A stretch of 64,000 nt of DNA from Roseomonas sp. (GCA_020249285.1 JADCFX010000049.1:1-64000); one strand, 5' to 3'. Positions 18,565 to 28,575 are shown, counted from the first letter of the stretch. The notes: generated by a model not told the origin, from the letters alone. Made by a program: numbers and translations.

Positions 18565-20277
18565 ATGGCACGCGAAGCAAGCCTGATCATTCGTGGAGGC
18601 ACGCTGGTGGATGGCACCGGCGCTGCCCCTTATGAAGCCGATATCGCCATTGGCGATGGCCGCATCCTGGAGATTGGCAAAATCTCGGCCCGCGCTGCGG
18701 AGGAGATTGACGCCAAGGGGCTGATCGTCACGCCTGGCTTTGTGGATATTCACACGCATTACGATGCGCAGGCCACCTGGAGCAGCAGGCTGCTCTCTTC
18801 TTCCATCAATGGCGTGACCACGGCGCTGCTTGGCAATTGCGGTGTTGGTTTCGCGCCGTGCCGGCCTGATCGGCGCGATATGCTGGTGAAGCTGATGGAA
18901 GGCGTGGAGGATTTGCCGGAGGTTGTGCTGACCGAAGGCCTGCCCTGGAATTGGGAAAGCTTCCCCGAATATCTGGATGCTTTGGATGCGCGGCCCTATG
19001 ACATGGATGTCGCCGCCATGGTGACGCATGCGCCTTTGCGCGTGCATGTGATGGGTGAGGCAGCCGAAGCCCATGCGGTGGCCACACCCGAACAATGCGC
19101 TGAGATGGCGCGGCTGACGGCAGAAGGCCTGGCCGCCGGCGCGCTTGGCTTTTCAACATCGCGCGCTATTGCGCATCGCACACTGGATGGGCGGCATATT
19201 CCAACCCTCGGCACGCCTGAGGCCGAGTTAGAGACCATCGCGCGCGCCATCCGCGCGCAAGGTTCCGGCTGGATGCAGGTGATTTCGGATTTTGACGATC
19301 CGGAAGATGAATTTGCGCGTCTGCAACGCATCGCCGCCGCTTCAGGCCGACCGATGACTTTTTCGCTATTGCAACGGGAATCGAAGCCGGGGCTGTGGCG
19401 CTGGCTGCTGGATAAGGTGGAAGCCGCGCATGAGGCCGGTGTGCCCATGTATGGCCAGGTGATGGGCCGGCCCGTTGGGTTGATGTTCGGCTTTGAGCTT
19501 TCGCAGCATCCCTTCCTGATGCGCGCTTCCTATCAGGCGATTGCGCATCTGCCGTTCGAACAGCGCATCGGCGCTTTGCGCGCCCCCGCTTTGCGCGCGC
19601 GCATCATTGCGGAACCTACGGAAGACCCGGCGCTAAAAATACGTTTGAATAACTGGGAGAAAATCTTCCCGCTGGGGGATCCGCCAGATTATGAGCCTCC
19701 GCCCGAAAAATCAGTGGCCGCCATGGCGGCTGCGCGCGGCATGGACCCGGCGGCGCTTTGCTATGATTTGATGATGGAACAGGATGGCCGCGCCATTCTG
19801 AACCGCCCCATTCTGAATTATGCTGATGGTGACTTGACCGCGATCCGCAATATGGTGACGCATCCGCATACGCTGATGGGGCTTGGCGATGGTGGCGCGC
19901 ATGTTGGCTATATCTGCGATGCTTCCTGCATGACGCATATGCTGGTGCATTGGGCGCGGGATCGCGCGCGCGGGCCGCGCCTGCCGCTGGAATTCGTGGT
20001 GAAGCGCATTTCTCGTGACAATGCGCATGCGCTTGGGCTCAAGGATCGCGGCGTGCTGGCGGTGGGCAAGAAGGCCGATATCAATGTGATTGATTTCGGC
20101 CGGCTGGCGCTTGAGATGCCCAAAATGCATTACGACCTGCCCGCCGGCGGCAAGCGCCTGATCCAGAAGGCTGATGGCTATGTCGCCACTATCGTTGCCG
20201 GCACGCCGGTATATCGCGAAGGTGAGGCAACCGGCGCGCTACCCGGGCGCCTGGTGCGCGGGGCGAAGGCGGCTTAG
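18565..20277 (+). CDS. N-acyl-D-amino-acid deacylase family amidohydrolase
   Basis: 570 residues. Amidohydrolase-superfamily enzyme with the metal motif [16 protein letters not shown] (HxH) near residue 70, [17 protein letters not shown] next, and late metal and active-site features in [20 protein letters not shown]. This family (D-aminoacylase/N-acyl-D-glutamate deacylase) releases D-amino acids from N-acyl derivatives. A GGAAACCCCC start context is present. It is in line with a peptide-binding protein and a quinone reductase. The D-specific activity is inferred from family membership; related dihydroorotase/urease-like activities are possible. Confidence 0.9.
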   Translation: MAREASLIIRGGTLVDGTGAAPYEADIAIGDGRILEIGKISARAAEEIDAKGLIVTPGFVDIHTHYDAQATWSSRLLSSSINGVTTALLGNCGVGFAPCRPDRRDMLVKLMEGVEDLPEVVLTEGLPWNWESFPEYLDALDARPYDMDVAAMVTHAPLRVHVMGEAAEAHAVATPEQCAEMARLTAEGLAAGALGFSTSRAIAHRTLDGRHIPTLGTPEAELETIARAIRAQGSGWMQVISDFDDPEDEFARLQRIAAASGRPMTFSLLQRESKPGLWRWLLDKVEAAHEAGVPMYGQVMGRPVGLMFGFELSQHPFLMRASYQAIAHLPFEQRIGALRAPALRARIIAEPTEDPALKIRLNNWEKIFPLGDPPDYEPPPEKSVAAMAAARGMDPAALCYDLMMEQDGRAILNRPILNYADGDLTAIRNMVTHPHTLMGLGDGGAHVGYICDASCMTHMLVHWARDRARGPRLPLEFVVKRISRDNAHALGLKDRGVLAVGKKADINVIDFGRLALEMPKMHYDLPAGGKRLIQKADGYVATIVAGTPVYREGEATGALPGRLVRGAKAA

Positions 20278-20281
20278 GCCG

Positions 20282-21130
20282 TCACGCCACCGCTGCCGGC
20301 AGGCCCGCCCAGATTTCTTCAAGGCTGAGCGGGCGCGCCATCAAACCCTGATCGGCGCACCAGCGTGATGCCAATTCCAGCGCTGGGTTAAGCGCCGCGC
20401 GGCTACGCGGCGCTGTGCCGGCAGCGTTGAATTGGCGCAGCACCTCAGCCACCAGCGCGGCATCGCGCGCATAGGCACCCTTCATCACCACAAGATGGTT
20501 CACTGGCTTAAAGCCGTAGCGCACGCGAAAGGCTGCACCCGCTGCTGCGGGGTCTGGGAAAACCGTGCGCACATCATCACCCGCGGGCAGTTCAAAGCCC
20601 ATGATGGCGGCATCCAAGGCGCCGCTTTCAAACATGCCAGTCAGCGTTTCGCCGGCGCTGGCACGCTGCACCCAAGGCGGGTCGCGGAAGCTTGGTTCAT
20701 GCGCGTCTTCAAACGTCACCCACTGCATGGCATCCGCCCGCAGCCCGAAGCTTTCCTGCAAAACACCCCTGATCCACATGCCGGTGGTTTGGCTATAGGC
20801 GCGCACGCCAATGCGCTTGCCGGCCAAATCGGCGGGGGTTTCGATACCCTTCCCGGCACGGCAGAACATCGCCGTTTCCTGAAAGCGTTCCGCCACCACC
20901 AGCGGCAGCAGCACCAAATCGCGCCCAGCGGCTTTCGCCATCAGAAAAGTCGCAATCGCCATTTCGCTGATGTCAAAACGCCCTTCGCGCACCATGGGGG
21001 CGAAAGCCTTGCTGATGGGCTTCACGACCTGCATGGCAAGGTTCAGCGTTGCACTTGCCGTCTCGCTACGATGCAGCGCCATTGTATGCGGGTAATCATC
21101 CACGCAAATGGAAAGTGTGGCGGCGTTCAT
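20282..21130 (-). CDS. 4,5-dihydroxyphthalate decarboxylase-like protein (second copy)
   Basis: 282 residues, no signal peptide. Shares the arrangement of the gene at 3400: FDISEMAIATFLMAKAAGRD, ADLAGKRIGVRAYSQTTGMW and GALDAAIMGFELP. This is again the binding-protein-fold group containing Pht5 decarboxylases. It overlaps the alpha/beta hydrolase start by 4 bases (ATGA), suggesting that the hydrolase and this protein act on one compound. A true substrate cannot be assigned. Confidence 0.75.
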   Translation of the reverse strand: MNAATLSICVDDYPHTMALHRSETASATLNLAMQVVKPISKAFAPMVREGRFDISEMAIATFLMAKAAGRDLVLLPLVVAERFQETAMFCRAGKGIETPADLAGKRIGVRAYSQTTGMWIRGVLQESFGLRADAMQWVTFEDAHEPSFRDPPWVQRASAGETLTGMFESGALDAAIMGFELPAGDDVRTVFPDPAAAGAAFRVRYGFKPVNHLVVMKGAYARDAALVAEVLRQFNAAGTAPRSRAALNPALELASRWCADQGLMARPLSLEEIWAGLPAAVA

Positions 21131-21975
21131 GCGCCAATCTCCTCAAAGAAAGCATCAACCAAAGCATTGAAGGCGGCTGCGCGTTCAAAATGACCGGAAT
21201 GGCCGGCCTTATGCAGCAGCGCGTAACGTGCGCCGGGAATAGCGCTGGCCATGGCGCGGGCCGCAAAGGGTGGCAGCACGATATCTTCCTCACTTGGAAT
21301 GAACAGCAGCGGGCATTGCGCGGCAGCGAAGGATTCCGGGGCGCGGTTGCGCCCTGCTTGCAAGCGCGCACGCACCGCTTCGCGATCAAAACCGCCAGTC
21401 AGGCCATAGACATGATTATACAGGTGATACAGCGCCGGCTGTTCCGCCGCCATGCGCTCGCCGGCTGCCGGGTTGATGTTGCGCTTCAGCCCCGCCTCAC
21501 GCGCCGCAGCGCTTTCTTCCTGCCAGGTTTTGAGGCGCGATCTTTCCGGTTCTCGCATCTGATGGGGATCGAGCGATCCTGTGGTGGCTCCCAGCACCAG
21601 CGCCTTCACGCGGCCCGGGCGCAGCAGCGCATATTCAACGCCGGTCCAGCCGCCCATGGATTGGCAAATGATGCGGATATCGCCAAGGCCAAGCTCATCC
21701 ACCAGCGCCGCCAGATCAGCGGCATAGGCAGCGGGGTCCGGCCCTTCCGCTGGCGCGGTGGAAGGGAAAAAGCCGCGATGGGAAAAGGCCACGCAAGTAT
21801 AGCGGGGCGCGAAATGCGCCACCTGCTGCCACCAGGACATGAGATTCCCGCCAAGCCCATGGGCGAAGACAATGGCGGGGCCTTCTCCGGTGACTTCATA
21901 GCGGATGCGCGCACCGGGCCGTTCTATCCAGCCGGCGCGGCGGGGTGGGGCAGTGAAATCGGCTGGGTTGGTCAT
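21127..21975 (-). CDS. Alpha/beta-fold hydrolase
   Basis: 282 residues. Nucleophile elbow IICQSMGGWTGVEYALL (Ser within the GxSxG-like QSMGG), oxyanion region VFAHGLGGNLMSWWQQV, and the late His in LLHKAGHSGHFERAAAFN. The acid is probably the aspartate or glutamate of FIPSEEDIVLPP. GGGGAG precedes the ATG. Its stop overlaps the 4,5-dihydroxyphthalate decarboxylase-like gene. It resembles carboxylesterases/3-oxoadipate enol-lactonase-like hydrolases in general form; the substrate is unknown. Confidence 0.87.
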   Translation of the reverse strand: MTNPADFTAPPRRAGWIERPGARIRYEVTGEGPAIVFAHGLGGNLMSWWQQVAHFAPRYTCVAFSHRGFFPSTAPAEGPDPAAYAADLAALVDELGLGDIRIICQSMGGWTGVEYALLRPGRVKALVLGATTGSLDPHQMREPERSRLKTWQEESAAAREAGLKRNINPAAGERMAAEQPALYHLYNHVYGLTGGFDREAVRARLQAGRNRAPESFAAAQCPLLFIPSEEDIVLPPFAARAMASAIPGARYALLHKAGHSGHFERAAAFNALVDAFFEEIGA

Positions 21976-22093
21976 GGCGGTCTGCTCCCCAAGGCTTGCC
22001 CGGCATCATGGGCCAAAATGCCCGGCCTGTCTTGGGCTGGCGCCGCGGCCAAAGCTTGCTAGGATTCGACCTGAAAAGGATGGGGAAGCAACC

Positions 22094-23734
22094 ATGGCGC
22101 AAGCGGATGCCGATACCTTCGATTACGTGATTGTGGGTGCGGGGGCGGCGGGATCCATCCTCGCGGCACGGCTGACGGAAGACCCGGAAACTACGGTTTG
22201 CGTGCTGGAAGCCGGACCGCCCGATACCAACCCCTTCATTCATATCCCCGCTGGCTTCATCAAGGCTTTGGTGAACCCCGACATCACCTGGCAATTCAGT
22301 ACCGAACCCACGGAGAATACCGCCGGGCGCCGCGTGAAGACCGTGCAGGGGCGCACACTGGGCGGTGGTTCTTCCATCAATGGCATGATTTATAATCGCG
22401 GTCAGCCAGGCGATCAGGATAGCTGGGCGCAGCGCGGCAATCGCGGCTGGGGCTATGCGGATTGCCTGCCCTATTACAAGCGTAGCGAAAAGCGCCTTGG
22501 CTTTGGCGAGGAACGCCGCGGCCGCGATGGCGGTGTTCCCGTGACCGATATGGATTGGTTCAATCCGGTATCGGAAGCCTTCATATCTGGCTGCGTTGCC
22601 GCCGGCATTCCGCGCAACCCCGATTACAATAACGGCAATCAGGCCGGTGTTGGCTATTTCCAGCGCGCCATTCATCGTGGCCGACGCGTCTCCGCCGCGC
22701 GCGGTTTTCTGCATCCCGCCATGGCGCGCAAGACACTTGATGTGCGAACAAATGCCCGCGCCTGCGGGATTATTCTGGAAGGCAAGCGCGCGGTTGGCGT
22801 GCGCTATTTGAACCAGCGTGGCGGCACACCGCGCGAAGTGCGCGCCAGGCGAGAAGTGATCATCTCCGCCGGTACCGCGAATACCGCGCGGCTGTTGCAG
22901 GTATCCGGCATTGGTCCCGGCTGGCTTTTGCAAAAGCTTGGCGTGCCGGTGCTGCATGATTTGCGCGGCGTTGGCGAGAATTTCCGGGACCATTACGCAA
23001 CCCGCGTTGTCATGCGCGCCAAGCCAGGTGTCACCACGCTCAATGAATTGGCGCGTGGCGTGAATCTGGTTGGGCAAGTGGCGCGCTGGGCCATGGGGCG
23101 GCCTTCCATCCTGGCGACCGTGCCATCGCATGTCTATGTTTTCTGGAAATCCTTTGAAGGGCTGGATCAGCCGGATTTGCAATGCGTCTTCACGCCGGGT
23201 TCCTATGCAGAAGGCAAGGTTTATGTGCTGGATGATTATCCGGGCGTGACCGCCGGCGCCTGGCAACATCGGCCGGAGAGCATCGGCTGGGTCCGCGCGA
23301 AGAGCGCTGATGTGTTTGATGATCCCGAAATTCAGCCGAACTACTTGTCAGACCCAATGGATCGGCGCGTGCATCTGGGCGGTATTCGCCTAATCCGGCG
23401 CTTGCTGCATGCGCCGGAATTGAAGCCCTTTCTGTCAGACGAAACCCTGCCCGGCCCGCATCTGGAAACCGATGATGAATTGCTGGATTTCGCGCGGCGT
23501 AATGGTTCGACGACCTATCATTTGATCGGCACGGCGCGCATGGGTCCGAATACGGACCCGACGGCAGTGGTGGATGATCGGCTCCGCGTGCATGGGCTGG
23601 AAGGCTTGCGCGTGGTGGATGCTTCGGTGATGCCGAATATGACATCGGCCAATACCTACGCCACTACCATGATGATCGCGGAAAAGGCATCGGATTTCAT
23701 TCGTGGCCGCCCACCGCTAGAACCCATGCTTTAA
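22094..23734 (+). CDS. GMC-family FAD-dependent oxidoreductase
   Basis: 546 residues. FAD motif YVIVGAGAAGSILAARLTED with VLEAGPPDTNPF, GMC signature TLGGGSSINGMIYNRGQPGD, second signature IISAGTANTARLLQVSGIG, and C-terminal YHLIGTARMGPNTDPTAVVD ending in DASVMPNMTSANTYA. I chose the ATG at 22094, with GGGGAAG upstream; the longer frame reads into the divergent hydrolase promoter. It is followed by a CoA-transferase with a strong ribosome-binding site, suggesting a catabolic operon in which an alcohol is oxidised and then activated. Confidence 0.94.
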   Translation: MAQADADTFDYVIVGAGAAGSILAARLTEDPETTVCVLEAGPPDTNPFIHIPAGFIKALVNPDITWQFSTEPTENTAGRRVKTVQGRTLGGGSSINGMIYNRGQPGDQDSWAQRGNRGWGYADCLPYYKRSEKRLGFGEERRGRDGGVPVTDMDWFNPVSEAFISGCVAAGIPRNPDYNNGNQAGVGYFQRAIHRGRRVSAARGFLHPAMARKTLDVRTNARACGIILEGKRAVGVRYLNQRGGTPREVRARREVIISAGTANTARLLQVSGIGPGWLLQKLGVPVLHDLRGVGENFRDHYATRVVMRAKPGVTTLNELARGVNLVGQVARWAMGRPSILATVPSHVYVFWKSFEGLDQPDLQCVFTPGSYAEGKVYVLDDYPGVTAGAWQHRPESIGWVRAKSADVFDDPEIQPNYLSDPMDRRVHLGGIRLIRRLLHAPELKPFLSDETLPGPHLETDDELLDFARRNGSTTYHLIGTARMGPNTDPTAVVDDRLRVHGLEGLRVVDASVMPNMTSANTYATTMMIAEKASDFIRGRPPLEPML

Positions 23735-23764
23735 GGTGACTTCAAGAATTCGGAGGAAATAACA

Positions 23765-24901
23765 ATGGAACTGCCACTGCACGGCATACGCGTGATTGAA
23801 GTGGGGCAGGCGCTGGCAGGCCCGCTGGCAGGCGTGATCATGGCCGATATGGGCGCTGATGTGATCAAAGTGGAAAAGCCTGATGGCGGCGATGATGCGC
23901 GCGCCTGGGGACCTCCCTTCGGGCCGGATGGTGAAACATCGCTCTATTTTCATAGCCAGAATCGCAATAAGCGCTCCATCACGCTTGATCTGAAAAAGCC
24001 CGAGGATGTTGAAGCGCTGCACAAGCTTGTCGAGACCGCTGATGTGCTGATTCAGAATCTTCGCCCCGGTGTGGTGGATGAAATTGGCATCGGGCCGGAA
24101 GCGATGCTCAAGCGCCATCCAAGGCTTGTTTATTGCTCCATCTGGGCCTTTGGCCATGAGGGGCCGATGCGCTTAAAACCTGGTTTTGATCCTTTGCTGC
24201 AAGCCTATGGCGCGATGATGTCTGTCACGGGCCGCCCGGAAGACCCGCCGACTTTTTGCGGCGCTTCCATTAATGACAAGGCCACAGGCATGTTCTGCGT
24301 GATTGGCGCGCTGGCCGCACTGCGCCAGCGGGACCGCACTGGGCAAGGCTGCCTGGTTGATACATCGCTCTTTGAAACATCGGTGCATTGGGTGGAAGGC
24401 CATGTGAACAATTATTTGGCCAGCGGCGATGTGCCGAAGCGCCATGGCGCGGGCGCGGCGGTGATTGTGCCTTATCAGGTGTTTGAAACCGCCGATCGTC
24501 CGATTTGCCTGGCGGCGGGCAATGACCGGCTATGGGCGCGCTGCGCCAAGGTATTGGGCCATCCCGAATGGGGCCAAGATCCGCGCTTCGCCACCGGCCC
24601 GGAACGCGTGCGCAACAAGGCAATCCTGCTGCCCTTGGTTGCTGAAGCGCTGCGCCATGGCACGCGAGAGCAATGGCTGACCGCCCTTGAAGCCGCCGGC
24701 GTTCCGAGTGGCCCGGTGAATGACATCGCCGAATTGGCCGCGACCGAGCAATTGGCCGCGGTGGATATTGTCCAATCCCTACCCGAAGGTGGCCCGCGCG
24801 TGGTGGGGCTGCCAATTTCCTTCAATCGGCGCCGCCCTGCCTCTCGCCGGGCAGCGCCGCGCCTGGGCCAGCATAATGGGGAGATTTTGGGCCAGCCCTG
24901 A
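23765..24901 (+). CDS. CaiB/BaiF-family CoA-transferase (class III)
   Basis: 378 residues. Starts with the family block LHGIRVIEVGQALAGPLAGV, then MGADVIKVEKPDGGDDARAW. The conserved LIQNLRPGVVDEIGIGPEAM and the catalytic Asp (about residue 171) in ASINDKATGMFCVIGALAAL are in place. A near-perfect GGAGGAA site precedes the ATG. Class III enzymes move CoA between acids such as oxalate, formate, carnitine and succinate. The substrate is not readable. Its position after a GMC oxidoreductase suggests that it activates an organic acid. Confidence 0.94.
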   Translation: MELPLHGIRVIEVGQALAGPLAGVIMADMGADVIKVEKPDGGDDARAWGPPFGPDGETSLYFHSQNRNKRSITLDLKKPEDVEALHKLVETADVLIQNLRPGVVDEIGIGPEAMLKRHPRLVYCSIWAFGHEGPMRLKPGFDPLLQAYGAMMSVTGRPEDPPTFCGASINDKATGMFCVIGALAALRQRDRTGQGCLVDTSLFETSVHWVEGHVNNYLASGDVPKRHGAGAAVIVPYQVFETADRPICLAAGNDRLWARCAKVLGHPEWGQDPRFATGPERVRNKAILLPLVAEALRHGTREQWLTALEAAGVPSGPVNDIAELAATEQLAAVDIVQSLPEGGPRVVGLPISFNRRRPASRRAAPRLGQHNGEILGQP

Positions 24902-24978
24902 GCCCCCCACCACCGCCTGGACTCTGCTTGGGGTTCCGCGATACCTGCCTTCGTAGAGTAACCGAAGGCCGTAACCGC

Positions 24979-25794
24979 ATGCCTCTTCCCAGCCGCTTCT
25001 GGCAGGATCTTCCCTGGCCAGAATTCCGTTCGCTGCCGGCCAATACCGTTGCGGTATTGCCGGTGGGTGCCATTGAACAACATGGGCCGCATCTGCCGGT
25101 AGCGGTGGATACTGCGATCAATCAGGGCATTGTTGCGCGCACGCTGAAGGTGATCCCGGATGATCTGCCCGTGCTGGTGCTGCCGACGCAAGCCGTGGCG
25201 CTTTCGGTCGAACATTTGCGCTATCCCGGCACCATCACCACCAGTGCGGAGACGCTGATCGCATTGATCTGCGATATCGGCGCATCCGTCGCGCGCGCCG
25301 GTGTTAAGCGCCTGGTGTTTCTGAACAGCCATGGCGGCAATGTATCAGCACTTGATATCGCGGCGCGCAGGCTGCGCATTCAGCATGGGCTTTTCGTGGT
25401 GAATGCCATGTGGGCGCGGATGGGCAAGCCGGAAGCGTTGCGCGATCCGGTGGAGGCACGCTTTGGCATTCATGCCGGGCGCGATGAAACCGCGGTGATG
25501 TTGGCGCTGCGGCCTGATCTGGTACGGATGGACAAGGCGCGGAACTTCGTCAGTCGCTGGCAGGCGGTATCCGCCGATACCCCAAGCATGGCGCCGGATG
25601 CTGGCGCGCCGCCGGCCTGGCAAGCGCAGGATCTTGGTGGTGCGGGCGCGGTGGGAAATGCTGTCGCCGCGACGGTTGAAATTGGTGAAGCGCTATTGGA
25701 CCACGCCGCGCAACGCATGGCCGCACTTTGGCAACAAGTTGCCGCCATGGATGTTTCCACTTGGCTAGATGGGGAGCCCAATCCCGATGCCTGA
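24979..25794 (+). CDS. Creatininase-family amidohydrolase
   Basis: 271 residues. Metal ligands are visible: VGAIEQHGPHLPVAVDTAIN (Glu33, His35 and Asp44 region), FLNSHGGNVSALDIA and HAGRDETAVMLALRPDLV. Family members open cyclic amides (creatinine) or act on other heterocyclic amides such as mycofactocin precursors. I chose the ATG at 24979, matching the family's usual short lead. It overlaps the next gene's start by 8 bases (25787-25794), indicating an operon with the FAD oxidases. Confidence 0.92.
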   Translation: MPLPSRFWQDLPWPEFRSLPANTVAVLPVGAIEQHGPHLPVAVDTAINQGIVARTLKVIPDDLPVLVLPTQAVALSVEHLRYPGTITTSAETLIALICDIGASVARAGVKRLVFLNSHGGNVSALDIAARRLRIQHGLFVVNAMWARMGKPEALRDPVEARFGIHAGRDETAVMLALRPDLVRMDKARNFVSRWQAVSADTPSMAPDAGAPPAWQAQDLGGAGAVGNAVAATVEIGEALLDHAAQRMAALWQQVAAMDVSTWLDGEPNPDA

Positions 25795-27148
25795 TATCAC
25801 CGCTTTCACCGCCGAGTTGAACGGCCTTGAACAATCCACTGATGCCGCTTTGCTGCGCCAGAAAAGCCGCGACTTCTATTGGTATAGCCCCATCCTGAAG
25901 CGGCAATTGGATGGCAAGCGCGCCGATATCTGGCTGCGCCCGCATTCGGAAGATGAGGTGATGCACATCCTGAACGCCGCGCGCCGCCATAGTGTGCCGA
26001 TCACGGTGCGCGGCGGTGCGACCGGCAATTACGGCCAATGCGTACCGCTGAATGCCGGCGCAGTCTTGGACACCACGGCCATGACAGCGCCCATCGCGCT
26101 GAAGGATGGCGTGCTTGAAGCCGAAGCCGGCGCGCGCATGATTGATCTTGATCTTTGGGCGCGCGAACGCGGTTGGGAATTGCGGCTTTGGCCGAGCACC
26201 AAGCGCACCGCGACCATTGCCGGGTTTGTCGCAGGTGGTGGTGCGGGCGTTGGCGGCATCAGCCACGGTACCATGCGCGAGCGTGGCAATTTGCTCGGTG
26301 TGCGTGTGGCGACACTGCAAGACCCGCCAGCTTTGCTCGACTTGGAAGGTGATGCGGCGAACCCCGTCAATCGCACCTATGGCACCACAGGCGTGATTAC
26401 ACGCGTGCGCCTGCCGCTGACGCCGGCGCAGGACTGGCGCGATATTGCGGTGGTATTCTCGGATTTCGCCGCGGCTGGGCGTTTTGCGCTGGCGCTCGCT
26501 TTCGCTGATGGCATCCCCAAGAAAATGTGCGCCGTGTTTGACGCGCGCCTGCCGCCCTTCTTTCGTGCCATTGCTGATGTGGTGCCGGCGGATCATGCGC
26601 TGGCTTTGGTGATGGTGGCACCCTCGGGCCTTGTCGCCTTGCGCGATATGGCGCGGGAACATGGCGGGCGGATTGTGGCGGATCAGGATACGGTGGCCGC
26701 CGAACGCGACCCGGAAGCGACTCCCTTCTATGAGTATTGCTGGAACCACACCACGTTGCAGGTATTGAAGCGCGATCGTGGCGTGACCTATCTGCAATGT
26801 CGCTTTCCTTTTGAAGGCACTTTGGAATCGGTTGAAAAGGTGCGCGCTGCCTTCCCGGATGAGGTTTGGATGCATACGGAATGCGTTCGCTTTGGCGGGC
26901 GCACCACCATGACCGCCCTGCCCGTCATTCGCTGGAAGGATGATGCGCGGCTTGCTGAAATCATGGCTGGTTTTGAAGCGGCAGGGGCGGGCATTGCCAA
27001 TCCGCATGTCTTCACCATTGAAGAAGGCTCTGGCTATCGCCGCGTGCCGGGGGATCAGCTTGGCTTCAAGCGCCGCGTTGACCCGCTGGGCCTGTTCAAT
27101 CCCGGCAAGATGAAAAGCTTCGATGAACCAGAAAGTGACGCCGCATGA
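25787..27148 (+). CDS. FAD-binding (FAD/FMN, VAO-type) oxidoreductase, tandem copy 1
   Basis: 453 residues. VAO/GlcD-like protein: FAD-PP motif TVRGGATGNYGQCVPLNAG and LWPSTKRTATIAGFVAGGGA, C-terminal GFKRRVDPLGLFNPGKMKSF. I chose the second ATG because GGGGAG is placed about 10 bases upstream, and the first ATG sits within that site. The shared SRDFYWYSPILKRQLDG block with the next gene shows tandem duplication. Such enzymes oxidise alpha-hydroxy acids or lactones; the substrate is unknown. Confidence 0.9.
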   Translation: MPDITAFTAELNGLEQSTDAALLRQKSRDFYWYSPILKRQLDGKRADIWLRPHSEDEVMHILNAARRHSVPITVRGGATGNYGQCVPLNAGAVLDTTAMTAPIALKDGVLEAEAGARMIDLDLWARERGWELRLWPSTKRTATIAGFVAGGGAGVGGISHGTMRERGNLLGVRVATLQDPPALLDLEGDAANPVNRTYGTTGVITRVRLPLTPAQDWRDIAVVFSDFAAAGRFALALAFADGIPKKMCAVFDARLPPFFRAIADVVPADHALALVMVAPSGLVALRDMAREHGGRIVADQDTVAAERDPEATPFYEYCWNHTTLQVLKRDRGVTYLQCRFPFEGTLESVEKVRAAFPDEVWMHTECVRFGGRTTMTALPVIRWKDDARLAEIMAGFEAAGAGIANPHVFTIEEGSGYRRVPGDQLGFKRRVDPLGLFNPGKMKSFDEPESDAA

Positions 27149-28566
27149 CGCATGATGTTGCTGGCCTGATGGCCGCGCTGCCTGATATCCGCTGGGTGAC
27201 TGATGCCGCGCTGGTGCGGCAGCGCAGCCGGGATTTCTTCTGGTATAGCCCCGTGCTGAAACGCCAATTGAATGGCGTGAGCGCGGATGTGGTGGCCGAA
27301 GCGCGAGATGAGGCTGATGTGGTGCGCATTCTGGCCGCCTGCCATGCGCGGCGCATTCCGGTCACGCCGCGTGGTGCGGGCACCGGCAATTACGGCCAGG
27401 CCATGCCGCTGCATGGCGGCGTGGTTTTGGATGTCTCCGCTTTGGATAAGCTGCTTTGGGCGAAGCCCGGCATCATGCGCGCGCAGGCCGGCGCGAAACT
27501 GATTGCGTTAGACGAACAAACGCGCCAGCAAGTGGGCGGCGAATTGCGCTTTCATCCTTCAACGAAGCGCACCGCGACCATTGGCGGCTTTGTGGCCGGC
27601 GGTTCGGCAGGCGCCGGTTCCTGCATGTGGGGTTCCTTCCGGGAGCCTGGCAATGTGCTGGGCTTGCGCGTGATCACCATGGAAGCAACGCCACGCATTC
27701 TAGAATTGCGTGGCGGGGAGATTGAAAAAGCCAATCACGCCTATGGCACGAATGGCATCATCACCGAAGTAGAGATGCCGCTTGCCCCCGCCTATGATTG
27801 GGTGGATGTGATGGTGGCCTTCCCAAGCTTCATGGAAGCAGCGCGTTTTGCAGAGGCCGTAACTTTGGCCGATGGCATTGTGAAAAAGCTCGCCACCGTT
27901 GTCGCTTCGCCCGCGCCACAGCAATATTTCCGCCATTTCGAAGGCCGCATCCCGGCGGGCATGAGTGTTGCGCTGCTGATGATCGCAGCGCCCTTCCTGG
28001 AAGCTTTTGAGGCGCTGAAGGTGAAGCACGGCGCAACGGAAGCGGAAATCTATCGCTGCCCCACGGAAGAAGCCGCCGTGCCGCTTTACGAACATTCCTG
28101 GAACCACACCACGCTGCAAGCGCTGAAGATTGATCGCGGCATTACCTATCTGCAAACGCTGTTCCCACCGCCGGGTCACATGGCTTTGGTGGAAAAAATG
28201 GAAGCGCTGTTTGGTGATGAAGTGCCGATGCATCTGGAATTCGTGCGCTTCGGCGGGCATGTTACCTGCTTCGGCCTGCAATTGGTGCGCTATACCAACG
28301 AAGAACGCTTGGCAGAGATTATTCGCATCCACGAAGCCAATGGCTGCCCGGTCTTCAACCCGCATGCGTTTTCTCTGGAAGAAGGCGGCATGAAGCGCGT
28401 GGATGCGCGGCAATTGGCCTTCAAGAAGGAAGCTGATCCGCTCGGCCTGCTCAATCCTGGCAAAATGCTCGCCTGGGATGATCCGGAATGGTCGCCCGAT
28501 CGCCCGCGCACGCATTACATGTATGGCGATCCGGATGCGCCGGAGATTGAAGAAAGGCTGGATTAG
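27145..28566 (+). CDS. FAD-binding (VAO-type) oxidoreductase, tandem copy 2
   Basis: 473 residues, paralogue of the gene before it, with the same blocks in the same order: RQRSRDFFWYSPVLKRQLNG, PRGAGTGNYGQAMPLHGGVV, HPSTKRTATIGGFVAGGSAG and a C-terminal AFKKEADPLGLLNPGKMLAW. It starts in an ATGA overlap, so the two are coupled and may form a hetero-oligomer. A flavodoxin-like reductase gene follows 9 bases on. Confidence 0.9.
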   Translation: MTHDVAGLMAALPDIRWVTDAALVRQRSRDFFWYSPVLKRQLNGVSADVVAEARDEADVVRILAACHARRIPVTPRGAGTGNYGQAMPLHGGVVLDVSALDKLLWAKPGIMRAQAGAKLIALDEQTRQQVGGELRFHPSTKRTATIGGFVAGGSAGAGSCMWGSFREPGNVLGLRVITMEATPRILELRGGEIEKANHAYGTNGIITEVEMPLAPAYDWVDVMVAFPSFMEAARFAEAVTLADGIVKKLATVVASPAPQQYFRHFEGRIPAGMSVALLMIAAPFLEAFEALKVKHGATEAEIYRCPTEEAAVPLYEHSWNHTTLQALKIDRGITYLQTLFPPPGHMALVEKMEALFGDEVPMHLEFVRFGGHVTCFGLQLVRYTNEERLAEIIRIHEANGCPVFNPHAFSLEEGGMKRVDARQLAFKKEADPLGLLNPGKMLAWDDPEWSPDRPRTHYMYGDPDAPEIEERLD

Positions 28567-28575
28567 GCACGCATC

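Noticed and set aside
21896..23269. Long antisense frame (457 codons) opposite the GMC oxidoreductase
   Set aside because: A shadow of the GC-rich gene on the other strand; no family resemblance.
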